Virus record (IMG/VR): IMGVR_UViG_3300007344_000076 | Location: 1-38,054 of that record | From: a virus | DNA length: 38,054 bases | Direction: 5' to 3' (one strand) | In this document: piece after piece, positions 31,360 to 37,281 of the stretch | Layout: each line of letters starts with the position of its first letter | Numbering within the stretch: the stretch's first letter is position 1 | The notes under the pieces: model-generated | What the model was told of the DNA's origin: nothing | What the model saw: the letters and a program-made list of their open reading frames with translations, nothing else | Database searches by the model: none | Program-made: the position numbers and the translations under genes

Positions 31360-33704
31360 CAGGAGAAGAAGTAGGTTGACTGGTTGACCTGTTCAATGTC
31401 GAGGGTGTTCTTGATCAGATCATCAGGGAGTTGGACTCCAACCTGATCAGCCCACTCTTTCATGACTGGGCGCTTGTACATCTCAGCGAAGTGGAGACGT
31501 ATCTCAGCCCCCAGATCGTCCATGTCGCAGGACCGGCCCAAGACACAGTCATGAATAACTGTGAAGGGACGCTCCCAGAACGCGAACGTCAGGTGGAGGA
31601 GAGAAGCATCTAGGGAGTGAACCACGTTGGGAGCAATGGCGCTCTTGTGGTGGGACCTATCAGGTTCTCCGGTGAAGCCATCAGCAAGAGCAATGTCCAC
31701 CCTTGCACCACCTAGTATCCGTGTTTGGATGCGCAAAGTCTGGGCGACTTGTAGATCCTGGATGACCTCAAACCCTGAGGGTGTAGTCCAATGAATGGAC
31801 TTAGCCCCAGAGTCAAGGATGACACCAGCAGAACGCTTGAGCCAAGCCATGACCTGAACAGGACCAGGGATGACCTCAGGGATAGCCTTCTGGAAGATAG
31901 CCTTAACGATGGTGCTGGTTACACCGGACTCCTTAAGGTCTTCCTTATGACCATCCTTAACCAACTGTTCCCTGATGTACCCACGGGCTGAATTACCAGT
32001 GACCCCATAGGGAGTGGTCATGACTGTACGTTTGGTGACCTTACGGTTCATCCAAGAGTGGTACTTCTTGTCGAGGTACTTCTTAGAGACCTCAGCCACC
32101 TCGCGGTAACAGTCAGAGGGATGTGGTGTGGGAACCACGTTGACCATCTGAGCTGTAGACCCACATAGAGTCATAGCTGCTAGATGTTGAAGACCAGAAC
32201 AAGTGGCATCAATACCAACAGGAAGACCAGAAGTCTCCTTGGTCTTGGCGATGACACAAGCATGGTACTCAATACAGGCAGCCAGGAAACACCATGGCTC
32301 AGCCACATCTTCATGACCCCAGATATTGACAGTAGCCAAAGGATCCTGAGCAATCGCAGACACAAGGTCTAGGTTGTCTCTGGTCCACTTAACTCTGTTC
32401 TCCATGGTCTCCTTGTCCTTCCCGTAGGTGTTAGCTACATGGAAGGCCAACCAGTACTCATTGACTGGACCCTCATCCTTGAAGTAGAGGAGAGACTTAT
32501 CAAAGTCTGTCCCCTGTGGGTTGAGAGCTGTGTTCTGGAAGTAGACCCTCCCCCGATAATCGAAGGAGGCAGGCATCCAGAAGGTGTCGTCTTTGTACTT
32601 CCTAGCCACATACATGACCTCGGTAGTCCGCCAGTTCTTCTGGCTTAGCTGAGCGTTGTAATCCTCAGCTTCACGACGACGCCTCTTCCAGTCTTTGAGT
32701 TGATCCTCATTGGTAGGGTCACCCTCGAACGGGGGGACCTCAATGGGACTGGCGCACTTGAACTTCCCCACTGACACCCTCATCTCATAGAGGGCTTCAG
32801 CCGTCTCCATGACCTCCCGGTTTAGCCGGTAGGCCTGGTGCTGTAGGTTGTTCAGCATTGCTAGGGGAAGGTCCCCTTGCTTAAAACCCTCCAATGGACT
32901 CACCCTCCTCACAAGTGGGTTCACCTTGCGGATCTGCTCGGTGAGATAACCACCAGGGGAGTCGTTAGTCCAATCAACGGGGGGACATAGCATGGGCCAT
33001 TGGCAGAAGGCCAGGGACTCAGCAGCGGCAAGGATGGTGTCACGATGTTGTAGGAAGTCGCGAGTGTAACCAATGCGGGTCTTGCGCTTGCCAGTAGGGT
33101 TGACGCTGATGCGACGTTCAATCCATCCGGTGACATCATTCAGGGCCATGAGCAGCCAGTTGCCAACCTTGTGATTGGTTACCTGGCTCCAACGATCCCA
33201 CTCGATACCTTCACGGGCGAACTTAAGCTTGAAGACCGTAGCCTTCTGGGCTGTGCCCGTACTCCCGTGGAAGAACTTTTCCACGTGCTTGTACAGTTCA
33301 GGATTCTCTCGGGCGTAATAGTCCAAGCGAAGCTCAATCTGTACGTTCTTACCAATGGCGGTGGTGATGTCCTGTAGCTGTGGCTCAGGATCCTTTCCCA
33401 GTACGTCGAGAGCACTCTTCAAGGTGATGAGTGACAGGTTGTATGGGTCAGCATCCTTGAGGTGCTTATACACAGCCTCAGCATCCACAGCAGCCGTACC
33501 ACGTCGGAGAGTGAATAACCGTTCCTCGATCCTTTTAGCGATAGGTTCCAGGAACTTACGGATGGCAGCCCGTGACTCAACGTTAGACGAGGCGTAGCTG
33601 TTGTCTTCCGCCTGCTTATGGCGGGTGAGGAAGCGATGGCGGGCTTCCTCTGCAGCTGTGGTCTCACGCTGTAGTTGACGAGCGATGAGAGTGTAGTCGT
33701 TCAT
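31359..33704 (-). CDS. Single-subunit DNA-dependent RNA polymerase, T7 gp1-like
   Basis: 781 residues against 883 in T7. Catalytic residues are in place: Asp499 in LPVGIDATCSGLQHLA, Lys558 and Tyr566 in KVTKRTVMTTPYG, Asp719 in VIHDCVLG, and NRE-type motif YRLNREVMETAEALY near 292. APNVVHSLDASLLHLT matches the region before the T7 C-terminus. It ends YFFS in place of the T7 FAFA foot. It reads phage promoters for middle and late genes. It lies downstream of the small early genes. Promoter specificity cannot be read directly; the loop between about 660 and 690 is the place to look. Confidence 0.97.
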   Translation of the reverse strand: MNDYTLIARQLQRETTAAEEARHRFLTRHKQAEDNSYASSNVESRAAIRKFLEPIAKRIEERLFTLRRGTAAVDAEAVYKHLKDADPYNLSLITLKSALDVLGKDPEPQLQDITTAIGKNVQIELRLDYYARENPELYKHVEKFFHGSTGTAQKATVFKLKFAREGIEWDRWSQVTNHKVGNWLLMALNDVTGWIERRISVNPTGKRKTRIGYTRDFLQHRDTILAAAESLAFCQWPMLCPPVDWTNDSPGGYLTEQIRKVNPLVRRVSPLEGFKQGDLPLAMLNNLQHQAYRLNREVMETAEALYEMRVSVGKFKCASPIEVPPFEGDPTNEDQLKDWKRRRREAEDYNAQLSQKNWRTTEVMYVARKYKDDTFWMPASFDYRGRVYFQNTALNPQGTDFDKSLLYFKDEGPVNEYWLAFHVANTYGKDKETMENRVKWTRDNLDLVSAIAQDPLATVNIWGHEDVAEPWCFLAACIEYHACVIAKTKETSGLPVGIDATCSGLQHLAAMTLCGSTAQMVNVVPTPHPSDCYREVAEVSKKYLDKKYHSWMNRKVTKRTVMTTPYGVTGNSARGYIREQLVKDGHKEDLKESGVTSTIVKAIFQKAIPEVIPGPVQVMAWLKRSAGVILDSGAKSIHWTTPSGFEVIQDLQVAQTLRIQTRILGGARVDIALADGFTGEPDRSHHKSAIAPNVVHSLDASLLHLTFAFWERPFTVIHDCVLGRSCDMDDLGAEIRLHFAEMYKRPVMKEWADQVGVQLPDDLIKNTLDIEQVNQSTYFFS

Positions 33705-33708
33705 AGGT

Positions 33709-33948
33709 TTAGGAGTAGTGGTGAGTCAGAAGATCTTCAAGCTGAACAAAGGACAGGCCTCTGTATTGGGCCTCATCAATGATCAGGTAACTAGGCCAGG
33801 TATCTAGCCCCATGGTCATATCCTCGTACGCAAGGGCGAGCTCGACATCTGTAAGCTCTCCTACGTAGACGGCAGCAGCTGGATCATCGTAGATGGAGTG
33901 AACATTAGACATAGTGCGTCCCTCAATGAAGTTCTCGATGTAGGTCAT
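33709..33948 (-). CDS. 79-residue acidic protein upstream of RNA polymerase
   Basis: Start chosen at ATG 33948, which has AAGGAG about 9 nt upstream and shares its A with the previous stop (TGATG). Another ATG at 33912 with GAGGG nearby would give a 67-residue form. The text includes GELTDVELALAYEDMTMGLDTW and a Tyr-rich end; net charge is strongly negative. It stops 4 nt before RNA polymerase. T7 genes in this place (0.3, 0.7) disarm the host, but there is no sequence likeness. Confidence 0.65.
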   Translation of the reverse strand: MTYIENFIEGRTMSNVHSIYDDPAAAVYVGELTDVELALAYEDMTMGLDTWPSYLIIDEAQYRGLSFVQLEDLLTHHYS

Positions 33949-34109
33949 CAGTCCCACTCTCCTTCCGGAATTACTCTCGTGATCCTGACGGGTCCCAAGA
34001 GCTCATGGGCGGAGAGGATGGCGTGCCGTACATCGTGGGCAAGCAAGGTGTTGCGGTGACGGCTCCCCTGCTTATCGATGTAGGTGACTTCGTAGGTGCG
34101 TGCGGCCAT
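33948..34109 (-). CDS. 53-residue protein, function unknown
   Basis: ATG at 34109, TGATG overlap with the next gene. The product (MAARTYEVTYIDKQGSRHRN, then TLLAHDVRHAILSAHELLGP) looks like a small mixed alpha/beta domain: strand, basic turn, helix, then a strand VRITRVIP. The layout resembles the 49-residue product of 35690-35839, which also begins with a strand ending in a basic turn (TYRVTFRNKYG). The two may be distant copies. No function known. Confidence 0.65.
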   Translation of the reverse strand: MAARTYEVTYIDKQGSRHRNTLLAHDVRHAILSAHELLGPVRITRVIPEGEWD

Positions 34110-34114
34110 GGTGA

Positions 34115-34285
34115 TCAGAAGGTAGCGTTAGATTCAATCCACTGTGCCTTAAAGGCAGCCAGACGGGCCTCAGAGCGGCGGAAATGCTCCTGAACCCATA
34201 CGGTCTGGAACCCAGCAACAGGGGGGTTGTAGCCCACCACAGGACGTGTAGAGGACCAATAGTCGCGATAGATGCTGTTAGTCAT
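34115..34285 (-). CDS. 56-residue protein, function unknown
   Basis: Start at ATG 34285 overlapping the previous stop (CTATGA). The first half is Tyr/Pro/Ser-rich (MTNSIYRDYWSSTRPVVGYN); the second half is a basic amphipathic helix (HFRRSEARLAAFKAQWI). It is part of a string of overlapping small genes. Nothing in it matches a family I know. Confidence 0.55.
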   Translation of the reverse strand: MTNSIYRDYWSSTRPVVGYNPPVAGFQTVWVQEHFRRSEARLAAFKAQWIESNATF

Positions 34286-34572
34286 AGCTGATAGGTGTTG
34301 TTGGGTTGTTGTGGGGGTGTAGGGAGTGGAGTGTTGAACAGGACGCAAGCTTGGTGGAAATTGGATCCGTTCTCCGCGTTGTGGTAGCGGACTGATCCGT
34401 CAGGCATGAAGATTGTTAAGGCTCCTGTCTGGCATTCCACCACGGCTCGCACCCCGGCGTGGCTTTCAATGGCCACCCGTGGGAAGGTGAGGCCCTGAGC
34501 ATTACCGGCTAAGGCTGTGCCAACGATGGTCGCCCCTGCAAGGGCAGCTAGGAGAGGTGTGGTGTAGTTCAT
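34282..34572 (-). CDS. Exported small protein with signal peptide
   Basis: 96 residues from the ATG at 34572. The first 25 residues form a signal peptide (MNYTTPLLAALAGATIVGTA, then LAGNAQG, a plausible signal-peptidase site). The mature part has two Cys (VECQTG and HQACVLF) that could form a disulfide, a MPDGSVRYHN turn and a Pro/Gln-rich end. Likely periplasmic or membrane attached. Exported small proteins of T7-like phages can act in superinfection exclusion or lysis, but no direct evidence exists here. Confidence 0.65.
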   Translation of the reverse strand: MNYTTPLLAALAGATIVGTALAGNAQGLTFPRVAIESHAGVRAVVECQTGALTIFMPDGSVRYHNAENGSNFHQACVLFNTPLPTPPQQPNNTYQL

Positions 34573-34793
34573 TAGCGGTACAGGCGAGTGACAAAGGCGC
34601 TGAGGCGTGAGAGTTGATCCATCTCCCAACGGGAAAGACGGGTGGTCCTGTCGTTGAGGTTATGGATGAACTGACCAGTGACATAGCCAGCCACATACAC
34701 AGCCACCAACACTCTCGTGATGTAGATGACTGCGAGCTGTAGGTACTGGCCAACCACTGTGTCAGAAGGGAGGCGGTGGGTGGTGGTCATCAT
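34572..34793 (-). CDS. Small single-pass membrane protein
   Basis: 73 residues starting at one of two adjacent ATGs (34793 or 34790). A hydrophobic segment (QLAVIYITRVLVAVYVAGYV) forms a transmembrane helix, followed by a basic, Arg-rich tail (NDRTTRLSRW, FVTRLYR). Overlaps its neighbours at both ends. A positively charged tail after one helix is the layout of some pinholins and spanin-like proteins. This is only a possibility, since the endolysin is 12 kb away. Confidence 0.6.
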   Translation of the reverse strand: MMTTTHRLPSDTVVGQYLQLAVIYITRVLVAVYVAGYVTGQFIHNLNDRTTRLSRWEMDQLSRLSAFVTRLYR

Positions 34794-34957
34794 GATGATG
34801 CAAACTCTAGGCGAAGGATAGCGTTCAGGTATTCCCACTCACTGAGGATCTCTTTAATCTCTCGACGAGTCTTAGCAGCCTGTACTTGAACCATGAGTTC
34901 AGACAGGCGGTGCTGGATATCCTCAGCAGTGGAAGGGATGACATACTTTGTGTTCAT
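34790..34957 (-). CDS. 55-residue helical protein, function unknown
   Basis: ATG at 34957, TGA overlapping the next gene's ATGs. It encodes MNTKYVIPSTAEDIQHRLSE and continues as one long charged helix (VQVQAAKTRREIKEILSEWE), suggesting a coiled coil. It fills a 170-nt space between two other small genes, with 3 nt to the previous stop. No family recognised. Confidence 0.65.
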   Translation of the reverse strand: MNTKYVIPSTAEDIQHRLSELMVQVQAAKTRREIKEILSEWEYLNAILRLEFASS

Positions 34958-34960
34958 TGG

Positions 34961-35119
34961 TTACATCCTCTCAGGTGAGTAGTGGTGGTGTTCGTAGCTG
35001 TTCATCTCGTAGTTTTCCTCGAGCTGTTCAAACCACTCCAGATAGTGGAGAGGTACGGGATCAAAAGGTGTATCGAGGTGGAGGTTCAGCCACTTAGCTA
35101 GGAAGTATTGATCAGGCAT
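34961..35119 (-). CDS. 52-residue acidic, His/Tyr-rich protein
   Basis: ATG at 35119, overlapping the upstream gene by 8 nt. It starts MPDQYFLAKWLNLHLDTPFD and ends in a His/Tyr-rich tail (NSYEHHHYSPERM) that could bind metal. The central part (EWFEQLEENYE) is an acidic helix. No function recognised; retained because it fits the overlap pattern of the operon. Confidence 0.6.
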   Translation of the reverse strand: MPDQYFLAKWLNLHLDTPFDPVPLHYLEWFEQLEENYEMNSYEHHHYSPERM

Positions 35120-35264
35120 AGGTTTTCTCCAATACCTGGACAACTTCCTTACAGTCAGGATCACGGTATACCTCAGAGGCAGCCATGGCAGGTGTGGAGG
35201 CCTGCTGATAACGGGTCCAGCCGTTGTTGAGCTGGTCCCTGTAGCGCACGACGTAGGTGATCAT
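35112..35264 (-). CDS. 50-residue protein, function unknown
   Basis: ATG at 35264. It reads MITYVVRYRDQLNNGWTRYQ, then ASTPAMAASEVYRDPDCKEVVQVLEKTYA in pieces (ASEVYRDPDC, VVQVLEKTYA). The plan strand - basic turn - helix - strand resembles the products of 33948-34109 and 35690-35839 (VTYCFPAS-type ends), so these may form a small paralogous family. There is 1 nt between its ATG and the previous stop. Confidence 0.6.
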   Translation of the reverse strand: MITYVVRYRDQLNNGWTRYQQASTPAMAASEVYRDPDCKEVVQVLEKTYA

Positions 35265-35265
35265 C

Positions 35266-35442
35266 TCAGTTGTCCTCCTGTGTGGTTGGGCGCATTGCTT
35301 TTTTGAGTTCGCTAATAAACTCATGTTTCTGATAAGGGTGTTCAAAAAGATACCATCCAAACTTTGATACCCAATGAATCACCTGCTGCAACTGCCAATC
35401 AGCAGCGACACGCATGAGGGTCACTTCATCTTGGTGGTTCAT
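35266..35442 (-). CDS. 58-residue protein, function unknown
   Basis: ATG at 35442, one base after the previous stop region. It encodes MNHQDEVTLMRVAADWQLQQ, an aromatic centre (HWVSKFGWYLFEHPY) and a basic end (ELKKAMRPTTQEDN). The local sequence is a little AT-richer than neighbours. No family recognised. Confidence 0.6.
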   Translation of the reverse strand: MNHQDEVTLMRVAADWQLQQVIHWVSKFGWYLFEHPYQKHEFISELKKAMRPTTQEDN

Positions 35443-35443
35443 T

Positions 35444-35611
35444 TCAGTTGAACTCCAAGCGGTTAGCAGTGAGGGCGTTGTATAGCAGGGTGAGACGGTT
35501 CTGGTGTGCACGTATCTCTTGAAGCTCCTCAGGTGAGGCGTGGAGGCTGTCGATGTAGAGCTGAGCCAGAAAGTGGCGTACTTCAGTAGCGCCAGTCGGT
35601 TGATAAGTCAT
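35444..35611 (-). CDS. 55-residue helical protein, function unknown
   Basis: ATG at 35611. It encodes MTYQPTGATEVRHFLAQLYI, then SPEELQEIRAHQNRLTLLYN, suggesting two helices. The ATG overlaps the stop of a possible 25-residue membrane peptide (CTATGA). It sits in the small-gene string; no motif known. Confidence 0.6.
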   Translation of the reverse strand: MTYQPTGATEVRHFLAQLYIDSLHASPEELQEIRAHQNRLTLLYNALTANRLEFN

Positions 35612-35685
35612 AGCAGGATCAGGAGAAAGGGAAAGAAGGCTAGGGCTCCGGTGACAGAAACCCATACTTTTGTGTGTGTGTCCAA
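35608..35685 (-). CDS. Possible 25-residue membrane peptide (TTG start)
   Basis: TTG at 35685 opens a frame reading LDTHTKVWVSVTGALAFFPF then LLILL and stop, with the stop TGA overlapping the next ATG. The last 17 residues form a transmembrane helix. It occupies the only space (78 nt) between two small genes, and the ATGA-style overlap is typical here. Against it: a rare start codon, no clear ribosome binding site and very small size. Confidence 0.35.
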   Translation of the reverse strand: MDTHTKVWVSVTGALAFFPFLLILL

Positions 35686-35689
35686 TAGT

Positions 35690-35839
35690 TCAGCTAGCAG
35701 GGAAACAGTAGGTGACCTTGTGGAACTTGTAGCCTAGGGTCTGAAGATCAACCACAGCCTGAACAGCAGAGGAGCTGATGACAGGGACGGTTTCTTCGTT
35801 GCCGTACTTGTTCCGGAAGGTGACTCGATAGGTTGTCAT
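35690..35839 (-). CDS. 49-residue protein downstream of tRNA-like unit E2
   Basis: ATG at 35839, TGA at 35690. Sequence MTTYRVTFRNKYGNEETVPV, then SSSAVQAVVDLQTLGYKFHK, a strand-turn-strand-helix-strand plan. It is the first gene after the E2 minihelix, hairpin and leader motif, with the leader ending right at the ATG. Similar in layout to the products at 33948-34109 and 35112-35264. Confidence 0.7.
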   Translation of the reverse strand: MTTYRVTFRNKYGNEETVPVISSSAVQAVVDLQTLGYKFHKVTYCFPAS

Positions 35840-35859
35840 GGTGCTTGAACTCTCGTGGT
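35840..35859 (-). promoter_or_regulatory. Leader motif copy B (ACCACGAGAGTTCAAGCACC)
   Basis: Twenty bases directly before ATG 35839, identical to copy C before ATG 36549. The upstream hairpin (35871-35887) lies 11 nt away. Identity over 20 bases between unrelated genes means the block is under its own constraint, as part of a promoter leader, a processing product or a translation enhancer. Confidence 0.75.
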
Positions 35860-35870
35860 AGATGGATCAA

Positions 35871-35887
35871 TGCCCAACTAGTGGGCA
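35871..35887 (-). other. Second hairpin of tRNA-like unit E2
   Basis: TGCCCA-CTAGT-TGGGCA (minus strand), six pairs with a 5-nt loop, starting 3 nt after the minihelix end and 31 nt before ATG 35839. It is followed by TTGATCC. TTGGGCA also matches the first half of the promoter I recall for Syn5 RNA polymerase, so this could double as a promoter; unverified. Confidence 0.65.
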
Positions 35888-35890
35888 ATG

Positions 35891-35937
35891 ACCAGGGAGT
35901 GGATTCGATCCACTAGCATCACGCCTGTTCCCCTGGC
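35891..35937 (-). other. tRNA-like acceptor/T-arm minihelix E2
   Basis: On the minus strand GCCAGGG pairs with CCCTGGT over 7 positions (first pair G-U). Directly inside the 3' strand sits a 5-bp, 7-nt-loop T-arm, AGTGG-ATCGAAT-CCACT. A 16-nt connector replaces D and anticodon arms. The element starts 9 nt after the stop codon of the 36549 gene. An alternative pairing of TGACCA (at the stop) with TGGTCA also exists. E3 has the same 7-16-5-7-5-7 layout. Confidence 0.7.
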
Positions 35938-35946
35938 TAGTGATGG

Positions 35947-36549
35947 TCACTTAGTGACGCCATGGATGCGGCGCCAAGCAACCCAGGTGATGGCCTGCAG
36001 GCTGGCTGCTGTCATGCCCAACTCATCTGCTGCATGCTGATAATCATCCTTGATCTGAGCGCGGAGTTTCTTCCCGATAGCCGGCACGTCCGCGAGGCCT
36101 GTGCGCTCACCTGCCCAAATGCAGTAGGCGTGACCGTCGATGCAGACGTCAGCAATGCCCTGGATGCAGCTATAGAACTCCTGAAGCTTAGGGCCCGACA
36201 GGATGGCCAGTACGTCAGCATCAGTCAGCACGCCAGCAGTCAGGATCCTAATGGCCTTGGCCTTGTTGGCTCCGAAGGTGCATACCTTGGTGAGCATGGC
36301 CTGTTCAGCCCCGCCAGCCTGGAATGCTGTGATCAGAGCGTCAGCGTCTTGCACGTTACGCTCCCAGCGGTTACGGGGTGATAGGGCAGCGATGACGCCA
36401 GCGGCTTCGGCAGGGTGGATGCCGTGGCGGTCTGCAAGGTTGCGGGCGATCTGGCGAGCGTTAGGGTACCAATTAATCCCGTCTTGCTCCTCAACTAGAG
36501 AGGCTAGTTGATAGATGGCCTTGATGTTGTCGATGTTGTTGCGAGCCAT
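35947..36549 (-). CDS. 200-residue HhH/DNA-glycosylase-like conserved protein
   Basis: Start at ATG 36549 directly after leader copy C. All-helical: AAGVIAALSPRNRWERNVQD, TFGANKAKAIRIL, SGPKLQEFYSCIQG, VCIDGHAYCIWAG, then VPAIGKKLRAQI and WVAWRRIHG. Phages and plasmids often carry proteins of this pattern (ALSP...W..N, then a conserved D.HA segment), which look like the helical core of HhH-GPD base-excision enzymes. The catalytic Lys/Asp cannot be fixed by eye. Possible role: DNA repair or modification removal. The largest protein of the small-gene region. Confidence 0.65.
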   Translation of the reverse strand: MARNNIDNIKAIYQLASLVEEQDGINWYPNARQIARNLADRHGIHPAEAAGVIAALSPRNRWERNVQDADALITAFQAGGAEQAMLTKVCTFGANKAKAIRILTAGVLTDADVLAILSGPKLQEFYSCIQGIADVCIDGHAYCIWAGERTGLADVPAIGKKLRAQIKDDYQHAADELGMTAASLQAITWVAWRRIHGVTK

Positions 36550-36569
36550 GGTGCTTGAACTCTCGTGGT
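36550..36569 (-). promoter_or_regulatory. Leader motif copy C (ACCACGAGAGTTCAAGCACC)
   Basis: Identical over 20 bases to copy B and placed directly before ATG 36549. The hairpin at 36580-36602 lies 10 nt upstream. Base changes in copies A and D fall at the same positions (C to T, G to C, A to G near the 3' end). Confidence 0.75.
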
Positions 36570-36579
36570 GATGTAATGA

Positions 36580-36602
36580 TGCCCCTATCAATATAAGGGG
36601 CA
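36580..36602 (-). other. Second hairpin of tRNA-like unit E3
   Basis: Arms TGCCCCT and AGGGGCA (7 bp) with a 9-nt AT-rich loop, starting 2 nt after minihelix E3 and 30 nt before ATG 36549. No T-run follows. It has the strongest stem of the three second hairpins; its arms start TGCCC, as in E2. Confidence 0.7.
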
Positions 36603-36604
36603 AT

Positions 36605-36651
36605 ATCTGGCCAGGGGTTTGCACCCCGGCACCCGCTTTAACGGATCAGAC
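36605..36651 (-). other. tRNA-like acceptor/T-arm minihelix E3
   Basis: Minus strand: GTCTGAT pairs with GCCAGAT over 7 positions with one A-C mismatch and two G-U pairs. T-arm CGGGG-TGCAAAC-CCCTG has five pairs and a 7-nt loop. The connector is 16 nt, the same as in E2. The 5' strand contains the stop codon of the preceding gene, so RNA structure and gene end overlap. Confidence 0.65.
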
Positions 36652-36969
36652 GAAGTTAGCGTTGACCTCAGTGGTGAGGACCATTACGCTTTCCTGGTTG
36701 GCGGCTTCCTTGTAAGCCCTAGCCATCTCGTAGATGGCGTCGCTGGCCTTACCGGTATCGATGAGGACCTCGATAACCGTGGTTGGCTCAGTGATGGTGT
36801 GAGTCCCATTGAAATGGGCCCATTGGCCTGTGGCCTCGATGACCGTATGGCCTAGTGGGAAGAACTGAGCAGCCAAGCGGCGGGCTGTCTTGCCGTTGCG
36901 CTCGAGGTCGAGCTCGTTGAAGCAGCCATCCTGAGGACGTTGGCCACAGTAGATACGGAACAGTTTCAT
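36646..36969 (-). CDS. 107-residue protein, function unknown
   Basis: Start at ATG 36969, 13 nt after the previous stop. The sequence (MKLFRIYCGQRPQDGCFNEL, later PLGHTVIEATGQW, TTVIEVLID) suggests an alpha/beta domain with two Cys near the N-terminus. The last residues overlap tRNA-like element E3. No family recognised. The upstream sequence lacks the ACCACGAGAG leader, so it is probably translated from the message of the 37168 gene. Confidence 0.65.
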   Translation of the reverse strand: MKLFRIYCGQRPQDGCFNELDLERNGKTARRLAAQFFPLGHTVIEATGQWAHFNGTHTITEPTTVIEVLIDTGKASDAIYEMARAYKEAANQESVMVLTTEVNANFV

Positions 36970-36982
36970 GGTGATGATGACC

Positions 36983-37168
36983 TCAGAAGTGTTGTTCGTT
37001 GTTTTCCTGGGCGATGCTGACCCAGCGATAGAGCTCTTCTCGAGCCTTATCAGCCAGCCAGCCATCCTCCTTAGCATCCCAGAGCAAGGCGTTAGCCTGG
37101 CAGATGTGGATGCGGTTTTCGGGGTGGCTTAAGTAAGCCCTGACTCGTTCCCTGGTGGTTGCTTTCAT
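36983..37168 (-). CDS. 61-residue helical protein downstream of tRNA-like unit E1
   Basis: ATG at 37168 right after leader copy A. It encodes MKATTRERVRAYLSHPENRI then a long helical region (ANALLWDAKEDGWLADKARE) and WVSIAQENNEQHF. Mixed charge, likely a small helical bundle. First gene of a two-gene unit with 36646-36969. Function unknown. Confidence 0.7.
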   Translation of the reverse strand: MKATTRERVRAYLSHPENRIHICQANALLWDAKEDGWLADKAREELYRWVSIAQENNEQHF

Positions 37169-37190
37169 GGCGGTTAAACTCTCGTGGTTG
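37169..37190 (-). promoter_or_regulatory. Leader motif copy A (ACCACGAGAGTTTAA)
   Basis: Leader directly before ATG 37168, differing from copies B/C at three positions near the 3' end. CAACCACGAGAGTTTA is repeated exactly inside DNA polymerase at 27075-27090. The hairpin at 37198-37214 lies 9 nt upstream. Confidence 0.7.
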
Positions 37191-37197
37191 GAAGGAC

Positions 37198-37214
37198 TGA
37201 CTCAATGCCAGTCA
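37198..37214 (-). other. Second hairpin of tRNA-like unit E1
   Basis: TGACT-GGCATTG-AGTCA (minus strand), five pairs and a 7-nt loop, 2 nt after minihelix E1 and 29 nt before ATG 37168. The loop GGCATTG resembles the GACATTGA loop of the hairpin at 31216-31239 and the GGGCATTGA that ends the E2 hairpin. Confidence 0.6.
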
Positions 37215-37216
37215 AT

Positions 37217-37270
37217 GAGATGAGCTGGTTTCGAACCACAGCCATTCCTGTCTAGGAGCTGACCCATCTC
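37217..37270 (-). other. tRNA-like acceptor/T-arm minihelix E1
   Basis: Minus strand: GAGATGG pairs with TCATCTC over all seven positions (one G-U). The T-arm has loop TTCGAAA and a stem GC(TG)TGG/CCAGC with a 2-nt bulge. The connector (21 nt) folds into TCCT-AGAC-AGGA. No anticodon arm. The 5' strand starts 12 nt after the stop of the 37282-37611 frame. Confidence 0.65.
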
Positions 37271-37281
37271 AAGCCTTCACT

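Noticed and set aside
17982-37270. Complete tRNA genes at the T-arm-like sites
   Set aside because: None has an anticodon arm, D arm or normal length of about 72 nt; connectors are only 16-25 nt.
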